A DNA stretch of 6,512 bases from Pirellulaceae bacterium. GTDB lineage: Bacteria; Planctomycetota; Planctomycetia; Pirellulales; Pirellulaceae. The notes beneath the pieces were generated by a model that saw only the letters and a list, made by a program, of their open reading frames with translations, was not told the origin of the DNA and searched no databases. Position numbers and translations under genes: made by a program. The stretch lies in the NCBI GenBank assembly GCA_013002105.1, contig JABDKS010000067.1, positions 1 to 6,512 of the forward strand, in the 5' to 3' direction. This document shows positions 1-6,370 of this stretch, in pieces (the first letter of the stretch is position 1; each line of letters opens with the position of its first letter).

Positions 1-81
1 CCGCAATGCGCGGACGTGGTTTTCGACGACTTGCGTCACGCCACCACGCTCAAAATGGCAATGCAATATGACAACGTCCAA
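1..81 (-). CDS. Probable family-4 glycosyltransferase (N-terminal 27 codons, cut by window edge)
   Basis: The minus strand is open from a stop at 109-111 to the left edge, and from the TTG at 81 it encodes a 27-residue fragment. It starts with a short hydrophobic strand (VVILHCH) followed by HFERGGVTQVVENHVRAL. A beta-strand, then a His, then a 'GG-(2 residues)-V' loop leading into a helix is the usual N-terminus of GT4 (group 1) glycosyltransferases, where the Gly-rich loop lies near the acceptor site. These enzymes transfer sugars from nucleotide sugars to cell-surface or glycoconjugate acceptors. There is no ATG or GTG in this frame before the motif, so TTG is the likely start; no ribosome site is seen. 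An alternative is a frameshift from the ATG at about 112. No functional link to the C1-cofactor genes is evident. The identity rests on 27 residues only. Confidence 0.55.
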   Translation of the reverse strand, partial: MDVVILHCHFERGGVTQVVENHVRALR

Positions 82-125
82 CGCAGATGACTCGCGTGAG
101 AGAAACGATCATTCCGAATTCCAAT

Positions 126-156
126 CCACTGTTTTAGTGGCTACGCGCCTCCGCGT
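126..156. repeat. Two adjacent small inverted repeats (ACGCG-N4-CGCGT and CCACT-N5-AGTGG)
   Basis: ACGCG-CCTC-CGCGT (143-156) and CCACT-GTTTT-AGTGG (126-140) are perfect 5 bp stems two bases apart, 45-75 bp upstream of the glycosyltransferase start. They may be leader hairpins or a regulator site. Each is short enough to occur by chance. Confidence 0.3.
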
Positions 157-190
157 GCACCGGTCGCGATTCGCAATCAATGGTCCAAAA

Positions 191-209
191 CGAATTCTCT
201 TCCAATTCG
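191..209 (-). terminator. Hairpin CGAATT-N7-AATTCG followed by TTTT (weak terminator candidate)
   Basis: On the minus strand the 6 bp stem with loop GGAAGAG is followed directly by TTTTGG, about 93 nt beyond the mfnE stop. The order stem then T-run is right for an intrinsic terminator, but the stem is A/T-rich and the run is only four Ts, so efficiency would be low. Confidence 0.3.
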
Positions 210-301
210 CAACACCGCCACACCACGTGATTTGTAACGACGGACTGTTCGGTGCAACAAAACTCGTCAACGGCTTGTCGATTGGATCCGTCGACCACGC
301 A

Positions 302-868
302 CTAACTCAACTTCTCCACTCTCAGGCGGATCGAACAGTTCATCACATCCTCGATGGCCTCGTCCACGATCCCGGTAGCGACTAGGTGTTCGATCGACGT
401 GTTTTTGTCCACGTCACAAGCTTTCAGCAACACCAACTCGTCGGCATCAATTCGTGTAGCCAAAAGCGCCGCGATCGCATCCGTCGTCGTTCGCCAATCC
501 TCGGGCAGGTGGTCGTCGCCGCCACGTCGGTAAAAGGAGATGACGTCCACCAAAGTCGGCTGCGTCTGCGAAAAACCATCCCGCTGTCGCCGCTGTAGCT
601 GATCGGCCGTTTCGATGAACTCCCAGCTTGAAAACCAATCATGAAATGTGCGGCTGGTTGCCTGCAGCAGATCAACACAGCGCCAGTGAACCTCTGCCGG
701 ATCTCCGGGGCGGACAGCGTCCAGCCGACGGATGGCATCGATCAATCCGCCACCGCCGACAATCACAACGTTTTCGGCAATCGGCTGCTCCAGAAACCAG
801 CGTGTCAATGTCGCTACCAGATCAGGTTGCGTTAGCAGACTGCCACCGACTTTGACAACGCGCCGCAT
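302..868 (-). CDS. mfnE: Small amino-acid-kinase-fold kinase, MfnE-like (aminomethylfuran phosphate kinase)
   Basis: The natural start is the ATG at 868, four bases after the previous stop, giving 188 residues beginning MRRVVKVGGSLL. An upstream ATG at 997 would add 43 Arg/His-rich residues overlapping mfnF and is rejected. The amino-acid kinase fold is shown by VVKVGGSLL at 4-12, VVIVGGGGLIDAIR at 34-47, LPEDWRTTTDAIAALLA at 121-137, ELVLLKACDVD at 144-154 and GIVDEAIED at 166-174. It is smaller than aspartokinases or glutamate kinases and resembles the short archaeal kinases of COG2054. MfnE in that group phosphorylates aminomethylfuran phosphate to the diphosphate used by MfnF. Gene order supports this specific role; from the fold alone a different small-molecule kinase would remain possible. 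It is the last gene of the tight cluster, with a TAG stop. Confidence 0.82.
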   Translation of the reverse strand: MRRVVKVGGSLLTQPDLVATLTRWFLEQPIAENVVIVGGGGLIDAIRRLDAVRPGDPAEVHWRCVDLLQATSRTFHDWFSSWEFIETADQLQRRQRDGFSQTQPTLVDVISFYRRGGDDHLPEDWRTTTDAIAALLATRIDADELVLLKACDVDKNTSIEHLVATGIVDEAIEDVMNCSIRLRVEKLS

Positions 869-872
869 GAAC

Positions 873-1901
873 CTACGACCCGCTGGAATGTTGGGCGTGA
901 CATGACAAGAGCTGCGCGACCGCGAGTGCCGGCGCGCATCGTGACATCTCGTCACCCAACATTTCAGCCAGCGATAGCGAAAAGCTGTTATCGGCAAGCT
1001 GCAACAAATCGCCGCCGTGACCGCTTACCACGTAGACGGGATCTGTCTCCAACCGAGGTGCCAGTTGTAACATTCGCTGCACACCCGCGCGAATCTGATC
1101 GCTGGCCGCCTGCACAACCTGCTGCGCCAATTCACGGGAATCCTGTACCGATACGGACCGTCGATCCAATCCAATCATTCGGGCCAATCGATTGGCCGCA
1201 AATTCTTTCGTTCGAGGCATTGAGTCAGCGGTGTCCGTATCCTTTGCCTGCTGTGCGACCGTCCCCAGAACCAACCTCGCATCATCGATCGTTGCAAAAA
1301 GTTCGTTCATGACACCAGTAACATGGCCGCGAAACTCCAAGGTCGACGTCAAGGCGCACACCGGTGTGCGACGACATCCAACGTACACCAGCGAGCCTTG
1401 TAACATGCGGTCGTAATCCGTACGAGCATCCGTAGCGACGGCTCCATCCACAATCGGAACGATGTCGGTCGTGGTCGAACCTATGTCAATCAACAATGCG
1501 CTTGCGGCGACCGACGTACCCACAAAATTTGCCAAAGCGTGCCAGTTGGCGGCTGCCAGCAAATCCACTTTCTCGCACGCTTCTGAGGCGTCATGAAACT
1601 GTCCGTCGACGCCGTAAAAATGAACCGAGCCGATACCGCATTGGCGTGACGCCTGGACCGTATGCTCGACAATGTGCCGAACGCCGACTTCGCGATCCGC
1701 AAAACAGTCGGCCAGTTCGCCCGTCATGGTCACAGCGAGTGAATCAATTGTGCCGCAGGCGAGCAAATCGCCAGCAATGGTTTCAGCAAGCTTGTCCGGG
1801 TGCCGCCACATGGCAAAAGAACGTGCCAGGGCGAATCCATCACCATCGGCATACTTCAAATTGGCACCGCCGATATCGATGCCGACCGTACGAGTGCTCA
1901 C
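873..1901 (-). CDS. mfnF: MfnF-like H4MPT-linked C1-transfer pathway protein (hydantoinase/oxoprolinase-like fold)
   Basis: A 342-residue protein with a GTG start inside a 4-base GTGA overlap with the preceding gene, suggesting translational coupling. It has the kinase/hydantoinase-type phosphate-binding motifs of the 'probable H4MPT-linked C1 transfer pathway protein' family: VGIDIGGANLKYADG at 6-20, TMTGELADCFAD at 58-69, LLIDIGSTTTDIVPI at 136-150, GSLVYVGCRRTPVCAL at 169-184 and YVVSGHGGDLL at 290-300, ending with the helix CAPALAVAQLL. In methanogens MfnF condenses aminomethylfuran diphosphate with gamma-glutamyl-tyramine to give the methanofuran core. In bacteria the family occurs in those using tetrahydromethanopterin and methylofuran. 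Clustering with an ATP-grasp ligase and a small kinase matches the neighbouring pathway steps. The exact substrate in this organism is inferred. Confidence 0.88.
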   Translation of the reverse strand: MSTRTVGIDIGGANLKYADGDGFALARSFAMWRHPDKLAETIAGDLLACGTIDSLAVTMTGELADCFADREVGVRHIVEHTVQASRQCGIGSVHFYGVDGQFHDASEACEKVDLLAAANWHALANFVGTSVAASALLIDIGSTTTDIVPIVDGAVATDARTDYDRMLQGSLVYVGCRRTPVCALTSTLEFRGHVTGVMNELFATIDDARLVLGTVAQQAKDTDTADSMPRTKEFAANRLARMIGLDRRSVSVQDSRELAQQVVQAASDQIRAGVQRMLQLAPRLETDPVYVVSGHGGDLLQLADNSFSLSLAEMLGDEMSRCAPALAVAQLLSCHAQHSSGS

Positions 1902-2920
1902 GCGTGATCAGCCACCACATCGTTGACCCAGATCCGGCCATCAGACGTCCATCGAATCGACTCAGCGGTGGCAGTGCAAACGACGGGACCGGTTTCGATA
2001 TCGAACAGTCGCGCCGCCAAGTTGCCTTTGATCATTTGCCGCAGTCCCACATAAGACGTTGTCAATCGCGGATTGACTTCGACCACATAGTCTTCGCTGG
2101 GTCGATCCCCCAGTAACAAATCGATCCCAACGAACCCGCGTGCGGTCGGTGGCATCGCGGCGATCGTCCGCGAGGCCAATGCCATCGCACGGCGCTGGGA
2201 ATCATCGTCCAGAGGCCCACACCCTCCGGCATAAGCGTGCGACTGTGCGTCCAAATCTTGACCAACGGCGGGCAAAAACGTCTGCTGTTTACCCGACGCA
2301 ACAAGGGCGACGGAGATCGGACGACCGGGAATCCACGCTTGCAACAATCGATTCTCTGTCAACTCGTCGCACGCATCTTGGAACGAGTCGATGATTTGAA
2401 TGTCCTGCGTTCCGCAACCATCACGCGGTTTTACAACAAATCGATCGCACTTAGCCAGTTTCTTTTCGCACCGCCTGTCCGAAAGCGTCATCGTCAGCGG
2501 GTGCGATATGCCAGCGGCCAATAACACTTTGGCCGTTTGCAATTTGTCACTGCCAACTCGCAAAAAATCACCGCTTCCTGCGATCACATCAACACCGCCG
2601 GCTCGCAGCATTGCGACGCCTTTGGCTAGCACCCCGTTACCTTCGGGAGCAACGATCAGCGCCGAGTCACAACCTTTGGCAGCTTCGATCCATTGAGCCC
2701 AGATTGGCTGGCCCGGGTCCATCGCGAACGTTTCGGTAGCGTCGATCTCAAGACCCAGTCGAGGGTCAGCCGCGACAACCGTTTCAGCAAATTTCGAAAG
2801 ATCGCTGACGATCGCGCGCAACATCGCTTCGCCTTCCAATCGAAGGCTGTCGGGAATCTGATCGATCGCCTCGCTGGCGAGGCCACCACCACAAACGTAT
2901 TCGCCGACAAAGATGCGCAT
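1898..2920 (-). CDS. mfnD: ATP-grasp ligase, MfnD-like (predicted glutamate ligase of methanofuran/methylofuran synthesis)
   Basis: From the ATG at 2920 the protein has 340 residues and begins directly with the first beta-strand MRIFVGEYVCGGG. ATP-grasp features follow in order: LIVAPEGNGVLAKGV at 88-102; SDKLQTAK at 124-131; the ATP-binding FVVKPRDGCGTQD at 161-173; LLQAWIPGRPISVALV at 192-207; AYAGGCGPL at 229-237; GFVGIDLLLGD at 262-272; and the metal-binding VVEVNPRLTTSYVGLRQ at 279-295. The arrangement resembles archaeal COG1821/ATP-grasp_3 proteins such as MfnD, which joins glutamate to tyramine. Bacterial methylofuran is reported to carry tyrosine instead of tyramine, so the acceptor here may differ. 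The next two genes are MfnF- and MfnE-like, which strengthens the call. Its TGA overlaps the next start (GTGA). An ATG at 3022 is possible but adds an unlikely N-terminal tail. No clear ribosome site is visible. Confidence 0.82.
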   Translation of the reverse strand: MRIFVGEYVCGGGLASEAIDQIPDSLRLEGEAMLRAIVSDLSKFAETVVAADPRLGLEIDATETFAMDPGQPIWAQWIEAAKGCDSALIVAPEGNGVLAKGVAMLRAGGVDVIAGSGDFLRVGSDKLQTAKVLLAAGISHPLTMTLSDRRCEKKLAKCDRFVVKPRDGCGTQDIQIIDSFQDACDELTENRLLQAWIPGRPISVALVASGKQQTFLPAVGQDLDAQSHAYAGGCGPLDDDSQRRAMALASRTIAAMPPTARGFVGIDLLLGDRPSEDYVVEVNPRLTTSYVGLRQMIKGNLAARLFDIETGPVVCTATAESIRWTSDGRIWVNDVVADHA

Positions 2921-3043
2921 GAATAGAGCCCAATCAAGGAAATTCCGCGGAAAAGGCGCCCGACCCAAGCCGAAAGCCAATACTGACTCCCACTGCGCTG
3001 GGATCGGATCCCTCGGCCGCAATCCATCACTCTCGAATTCTCT
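2921..3043 (-). other. Gap between the DUF59 gene and the MfnD-like gene, with small palindromes
   Basis: This 123 bp stretch holds no convincing gene. The frame of the next gene is open back to an ATG at 3022, but those 34 extra residues are Pro/Arg-rich and precede the natural beta-strand start. It contains GGGAT-CGG-ATCCC (3000-3012, 5 bp stem), the overlapping alternative CCCA-N6-TGGG (2989-3002), and the perfect palindrome TTCCGCGGAA (2943-2952). No U-run follows any of them, so no terminator is claimed; a leader with its own promoter for the mfn-like genes is possible. Confidence 0.4.
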
Positions 3044-3364
3044 TTAAAAAATGCCCAAATGGTCCCGGGCTTCTTCGGTCATTCGGTCAGGTGTCCAGGC
3101 CGGCTCCATCACAACCTTGACCTCACACGCTTCGACTTCGTCCAGTCCTTCGGCAGCCGCTTTTGTACCTGCGACCAACTGCGGACCTGCCGGACACATC
3201 GGACTGGTCATCGTCATCTCGATGTTCACATCGTGACGACCATCCTCTTTTTCGTCGCCGATATCGACGACATAAATCAACCCGAGATCAACGATGTTCA
3301 CATACAACTCGGGATCGATCACTTGTTTCAGTGCTTCGCGAACCGTGTCTTCGGCAAGTGCCAT
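3044..3364 (-). CDS. DUF59/MIP18-family metal-sulfur cluster assembly factor (SufT/PaaD-like)
   Basis: A 106-residue protein that is essentially a single DUF59 (FeS_assembly_P, MIP18) domain. Family hallmarks are clear: IDPELYVNIVDLGLIY at about 16-31, the MTSPMCPAGPQL block at 52-63 with the conserved Cys57, and the C-terminal MEPAWTPDRMTEEAR at 86-100. Members help deliver or mature Fe-S clusters (SufT, PaaD, eukaryotic CIA2/MIP18) and commonly sit next to suf genes. Its position 142 bp after sufD fits that role, although it may have its own promoter. It lacks the extra N-terminal part of full-length SufT proteins, so I give no symbol. The ATG at 3364 is preceded by GGGGA 9 nt upstream on the minus strand, a usable ribosome site. 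It is followed by 123 bp before the MfnD-like gene, so co-transcription with that gene is uncertain. Confidence 0.93.
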   Translation of the reverse strand: MALAEDTVREALKQVIDPELYVNIVDLGLIYVVDIGDEKEDGRHDVNIEMTMTSPMCPAGPQLVAGTKAAAEGLDEVEACEVKVVMEPAWTPDRMTEEARDHLGIF

Positions 3365-3422
3365 GGAATGTAATCCCCAAATGATGAGTCTGCCGGGAAA
3401 TGCCCGACCGTTGGACCGTTAT

Positions 3423-3452
3423 ATTTTATTACACTGGTCGGCATCGAGCCAA
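3423..3452 (-). promoter_or_regulatory. Candidate sigma70-type promoter for the DUF59 gene (TTGGCT-N18-TAAAAT)
   Basis: Minus-strand TTGGCT (3452-3447) and TAAAAT (3428-3423) are separated by 18 bp. They lie in a conspicuously A/T-rich patch and leave a leader of about 50 nt before the ATG at 3364. The match to TTGACA/TATAAT is fair, not perfect, and planctomycete promoters are poorly defined. CCGACC (3441-3436) and GGTCGG form an inverted repeat across the -10 region, which could be a regulator site. Confidence 0.35.
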
Positions 3453-3461
3453 TCAGATTAC

Positions 3462-3481
3462 GAACACGTATAGGCGTGTTC
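3462..3481 (-). terminator. Hairpin downstream of sufD (7 bp stem, 6 nt loop; possible terminator)
   Basis: On the minus strand GAACACG-CCTATA-CGTGTTC is a perfect 7 bp stem with a 6 nt loop, 25 nt after the sufD stop. The position suits an end-of-operon structure. It is followed by GTAATCTGATT rather than a clear U-tract, so a classical intrinsic terminator is not shown; it may instead protect the 3' end of the suf mRNA. Confidence 0.4.
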
Positions 3482-3506
3482 AGTATGGTTGATATTTCGT
3501 ACGACG

Positions 3507-4811
3507 TTATTCGTATTCGCGAACTTGGCGTGCAATCGCAGCACCCAACGCGTCACGCACGCTATCGATCGTGATTCGATCAAAAATCTGCTGAAAGAAT
3601 CCGCTTACGATCATTCGCGTCGCTTCCTTGCGAGTGAAGCCCCGACAGCGAGCATAAAAAATCTGCTCTTCGTCGACCTGCGACGTCGTGCTGCCGTGGG
3701 TGCAACGTACGTCATCGGCTTCGATCTCCAATCCGGGAATCGAATCGGCACGCGAGTGATGCGACAGAACCAAATTGTCGTTTCGCTGATAACCGTCGGT
3801 TTTCTGTGCACCTGGATCGACTTTGATCATGCCCCGCCAAACGGTCCGACTCTTGTCTTGCTGTGCCGACTTGTACAGAAAATCACTATGGCAACTGGGA
3901 GCACGGTGATATTGTCGCGTGTGGTAAGCCAGGTGCTGTCGCCCTTCGGTGAACATCACACCGTTGACTTGGCTATCGGCACCAGGACCGATCAGATCGA
4001 CCGACTGATTGACTTTGGCGAGTCCCGCGCCCATCGCCGCGATGGTCCATTGCAAATTGGCATCGCGATCGACCAACGCTTTTTGATGAGCGAAATGGTA
4101 AGTTTTCAATCCCCATTCTTGCAGATTGACATATCGCAGATTCGAACCTGGTTTTTGGATCAGTTCAACCGCTCCGAGATGCAATCCGCCCGCGTCTTGT
4201 GTGACCCCATTGGACTCATGCAGCACAGTTGCTTCGGCTCCCTCGTCCAACACGATCAACGTGTGCGATGTATCGGTTCCGCCATCGGACATCATCGATC
4301 CAATGTGCAATGGTTTGTCGATCACGACACCGCGAGGCACATAAAGAAATTGACCGCCCGAGAAAAACGCAGCGTGCAGCGCGGCGAATTTGTCGTAATC
4401 GGGATCAAACGCGGTAAACAAATGAGCCCGGATCAAATCGGAGTGCTCGACACTCAACCGCGACAAGTTTCCAAACACGACCCCTTTAGCAGCCAGGGAT
4501 TCGTCCAACGACTCACTGACGACGTAACTATCGGCCGTCTCGATGCTCCCGCCCAAATCGACGCCTTCTTTTAACTGCGGCTTGGGCGCAATATCGGGAC
4601 AAGACAGCGCCGGCAGACCGTATTTTTTCAACTGAAAAACACGAATGTCCGTGCGAATCCATTCCTCGCTGCGTCGATGGGGCCAATCCATTGCGTCGGC
4701 GTGTTGCCACGCTTCGCGGCGCAAGTCGGTCAGCCAATCCGGCTCGTCGCGTGATTCCAAAAACGCTTCGAATCCGGCGATGTCAAATTGATGAGTGATT
4801 GTTTGAGTCAT
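3507..4811 (-). CDS. sufD: SufD, partner scaffold subunit of the SufBC2D Fe-S assembly complex
   Basis: From the ATG at 4811 the protein has 434 residues. An in-frame TTG six codons upstream (4829) is possible but neither start has a clear ribosome site, so the ATG is preferred. SufD is a paralogue of SufB and forms the other half of the beta-helix heterodimer that binds SufC. Visible features: an N-terminal helical region with WPHRRSEEWIRTDI at 43-56; the beta-helix core starting at KFAALHAAFFSGGQFLYVPRG, 141-161; IVLDEGAEATVLHES at 186-200; QEWGLKTYHFAHQKALVDRD at 231-250; and the diagnostic SufD C-terminal block ADDVRCTHGSTTSQVDEEQIFY at 365-386. The His in CTHGST (372) corresponds to the His of E. 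coli SufD implicated in cluster assembly (from memory). It ends in a TAA stop, followed by a hairpin. A 361-codon open frame antisense to it is a shadow. Confidence 0.96.
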   Translation of the reverse strand: MTQTITHQFDIAGFEAFLESRDEPDWLTDLRREAWQHADAMDWPHRRSEEWIRTDIRVFQLKKYGLPALSCPDIAPKPQLKEGVDLGGSIETADSYVVSESLDESLAAKGVVFGNLSRLSVEHSDLIRAHLFTAFDPDYDKFAALHAAFFSGGQFLYVPRGVVIDKPLHIGSMMSDGGTDTSHTLIVLDEGAEATVLHESNGVTQDAGGLHLGAVELIQKPGSNLRYVNLQEWGLKTYHFAHQKALVDRDANLQWTIAAMGAGLAKVNQSVDLIGPGADSQVNGVMFTEGRQHLAYHTRQYHRAPSCHSDFLYKSAQQDKSRTVWRGMIKVDPGAQKTDGYQRNDNLVLSHHSRADSIPGLEIEADDVRCTHGSTTSQVDEEQIFYARCRGFTRKEATRMIVSGFFQQIFDRITIDSVRDALGAAIARQVREYE

Positions 4812-4836
4812 GTCTACTGGTTGTGTCAAAGACGGT

Positions 4837-4851
4837 GATCGCCACGCGATC
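4837..4851. repeat. Inverted repeat GATCGC-CAC-GCGATC between sufB and sufD
   Basis: A perfect 6+6 bp inverted repeat with a 3 nt loop lies in the short sufB-sufD gap. In the transcript it would form a small hairpin about 26 nt before the preferred sufD ATG. No U-run follows, so it is unlikely to be a terminator. It could affect mRNA processing or sufD translation, but GATCGC and CGATCG words are frequent in this genome and chance is a real alternative. Confidence 0.3.
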
Positions 4852-4894
4852 GTTTCGTGAATGTCGGTTGTCTACGATGCGAATTGCCAGACGA

Positions 4895-6301
4895 CTATCC
4901 GACACTGCCTTCCATTTGCAATTGAATCAGCCGGTTCATTTCCACGGCGTATTCCATCGGTAACTCTTTCACGAGCGGTTCGATGAACCCGTTGACGATC
5001 ATTGTGCTTGCTTCCTGTTCGGTCAGACCGCGGCTAAGCAAATAGAACATTTGTTCTTCGCCAATTCGCGACACACTCGCTTCGTGACCAATCTGCACGT
5101 CCTGCTCCATCACTTCGATATAAGGATAGGTGTCGCTACGGCTTTCGGAATCCAGGATCAGCGCGTCACAGACGACGTTGTTCTTGCTGTTGTGCGCCCC
5201 AGGCTCGACACGAACGAGCCCACGGTAGCTACCGCGGCCGCCATTTTTACTGATGCTCTTGGAGATGATCTGGCCGGTCGTGTTGGGAGCCGCGTGCACC
5301 AATTTGGCACCGGCATCTTGATGCTGGCCTGCGCTGGAAAACGCGATCGACAAGATCTCGCCACGTGCCCCCGGTTCCATCATGTGGACGGCGGGATATT
5401 TCATCGTCAACTTGCTGCCCAAGTTGCCATCCACCCATTCCATCGTCGCATCACCGTACGCGTACGCACGCTTGGTCACCAAGTTGTAAATATTGTTGGC
5501 CCAGTTTTGGATGGTCGTGTACCGACAGCGGGCGTTGCGTTTGACGACGACTTCGACCACCGCGCTGTGCAAACTCTCCGTGCTGTACATCGGAGCCGTA
5601 CAGCCTTCGACGTAATGCACATTGGCTCCTTCGTCGACAATGATCAAGGTCCGCTCGAACTGTCCCATGTTCTCCGCATTGATGCGGAAATAGGCCTGCA
5701 ACGGAAAATCAATCGACACTCCCTTGGGAACGTAGATGAATGACCCACCAGACCAAACGGCACTGTTCAAGGCCGCAAACTTGTTGTCCTCCGACGGAAT
5801 GATCTTGCCGAAATACTCTCGCAGCAATTCGGGATGTTCGCGTACAGCCGTATCGGTATCGGTGAAGATCACGCCTTTTTTTGCCAGATCTTCCTCCAGC
5901 GAACCGTACACGACTTCGCTTTCGAACTGTGCCTTCACGCCGGCCAGGAACTTTCGTTCTGCTTCGGGAATCCCCAGTCGCTCGAAAGTATCCTTAATTT
6001 CCTTAGGAACATCGTCCCAGGACTTCTCTTGCTGACTGGTCGGCTTGAGATAGTAGTAGATGTCTTGGAAATCCAAATCGATCCCGCCACCCCACTTGGG
6101 CATTGGCTTGGACTCGAAAATCTCCAGGGCTTCCAAACGGAATTTTCGCATCCAGTCTGGTTCGTTCTTGATGTCGGAGATTTGATGGACAACGTCCGCG
6201 TCCAAACCTTTGCGTGCTTTGAACACGCCGGTGGTCTCGGTACGGAAGTTGTACTTATTGATTTCGCCGATCGAGGACGATTCTGTCACATCAGTGGCCA
6301 T
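4895..6301 (-). CDS. sufB: SufB, scaffold subunit of the SufBC2D Fe-S cluster assembly complex
   Basis: Encodes 468 residues, the normal size for bacterial SufB. SufB is the cytoplasmic scaffold on which sulfur and iron are assembled into clusters, working with SufD and the ATPase SufC. Recognisable blocks in order are: [15 protein letters not shown] at about 46-60 and MPKWGG at 67-72 (N-terminal helical part); [21 protein letters not shown] at 174-194; [17 protein letters not shown] at 221-237 with Cys234; [12 protein letters not shown] at 256-267 with Cys259; MEPGARGEI at 308-316; VVCDALI with Cys378; [22 protein letters not shown] at 405-426; and the typical end MEGSVG. The position of the E. 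coli acceptor Cys405 seems to be Ser387 (SRSDT stretch), as far as I recall common outside enterobacteria. The ATG at 6301 has a good AGGA ribosome site. It lies 115 bp after sufC and 83 bp before the preferred sufD start. Confidence 0.97.
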   Translation of the reverse strand: MATDVTESSSIGEINKYNFRTETTGVFKARKGLDADVVHQISDIKNEPDWMRKFRLEALEIFESKPMPKWGGGIDLDFQDIYYYLKPTSQQEKSWDDVPKEIKDTFERLGIPEAERKFLAGVKAQFESEVVYGSLEEDLAKKGVIFTDTDTAVREHPELLREYFGKIIPSEDNKFAALNSAVWSGGSFIYVPKGVSIDFPLQAYFRINAENMGQFERTLIIVDEGANVHYVEGCTAPMYSTESLHSAVVEVVVKRNARCRYTTIQNWANNIYNLVTKRAYAYGDATMEWVDGNLGSKLTMKYPAVHMMEPGARGEILSIAFSSAGQHQDAGAKLVHAAPNTTGQIISKSISKNGGRGSYRGLVRVEPGAHNSKNNVVCDALILDSESRSDTYPYIEVMEQDVQIGHEASVSRIGEEQMFYLLSRGLTEQEASTMIVNGFIEPLVKELPMEYAVEMNRLIQLQMEGSVG

Positions 6302-6305
6302 GGTA

Positions 6306-6311
6306 TTTCCT
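6306..6311 (-). promoter_or_regulatory. Ribosome binding site of sufB (AGGAAA)
   Basis: On the minus strand AGGAAA lies just before ATACC-ATG, leaving 6 nt between AGGA and the start codon. It is one of the few convincing Shine-Dalgarno matches in the window and supports the ATG at 6301 as the sufB start. Confidence 0.6.
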
Positions 6312-6336
6312 ACAGGTTTATGTCTCTTGTCGGAAC

Positions 6337-6352
6337 GAATGAAATTTCATTC
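6337..6352. promoter_or_regulatory. Perfect 16 bp palindrome GAATGAAATTTCATTC upstream of sufB (candidate operator)
   Basis: GAATGAAA is followed immediately by its exact reverse complement TTTCATTC, 35 bp before the sufB ATG. An uninterrupted A/T-rich palindrome in the leader of a Fe-S operon is typical of a dimeric repressor site; metal or redox regulators such as Fur, PerR or Rrf2 proteins control suf operons in other bacteria. The sequence does not match the SufR CAAC-N6-GTTG pattern, and I cannot name the regulator. In RNA it could also form an 8 bp helix without a usable loop, or a looser hairpin using the flanking CGGAA and TTCCG. Confidence 0.45.
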
Positions 6353-6370
6353 CGGTTTGCGTCATCTATT

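Larger units (their letters stand above)
82..301 (-). other. Intergenic region between mfnE-like gene and glycosyltransferase start
   Basis: No gene could be supported in these 220 bp. A plus-strand frame (68-385) and a short minus-strand frame from an ATG at about 112 (20 codons) look like noise. Three perfect small inverted repeats line up here: 191-209, 143-156 and 126-140. They probably form the 3' end of the mfn transcript and the leader of the next gene. No convincing -35/-10 pair was found. Confidence 0.4.

Noticed and set aside
68..385. A 105-codon plus-strand open frame in the left gap
   Set aside because: It overlaps the 3' end of the mfnE-like gene and the glycosyltransferase start in antisense, and shows no motif or ribosome site.
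869..997. N-terminal extension of the kinase to an ATG at 997
   Set aside because: The added 43 residues overlap mfnF, are Arg/His-rich, and precede the natural kinase start MRRVVKVGGSLL.
1496..2116. A 206-codon plus-strand open frame spanning the mfnF/mfnD junction
   Set aside because: It is very rich in Arg, Pro and Ser, and antisense to two well-supported genes.
2921..3022. N-terminal extension of the ATP-grasp protein to an ATG at 3022
   Set aside because: The protein fold begins naturally at MRIFVGEYVCGGG (2920); the extra residues do not look like a domain or a signal peptide.
3489..4574. A 361-codon plus-strand open frame
   Set aside because: It lies almost wholly antisense to sufD, shows no recognisable domain, and its long openness is explained by the codon pattern of the sufD strand.
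5051..5743. A 230-codon plus-strand open frame
   Set aside because: It is antisense to the conserved core of sufB, with His/Arg/Val-rich low-meaning sequence and no family motif.
6337..6352. Assigning the palindrome to SufR or IscR
   Set aside because: It does not contain the CAAC-N6-GTTG SufR pattern and no confident IscR match was seen; the regulator is left unnamed.
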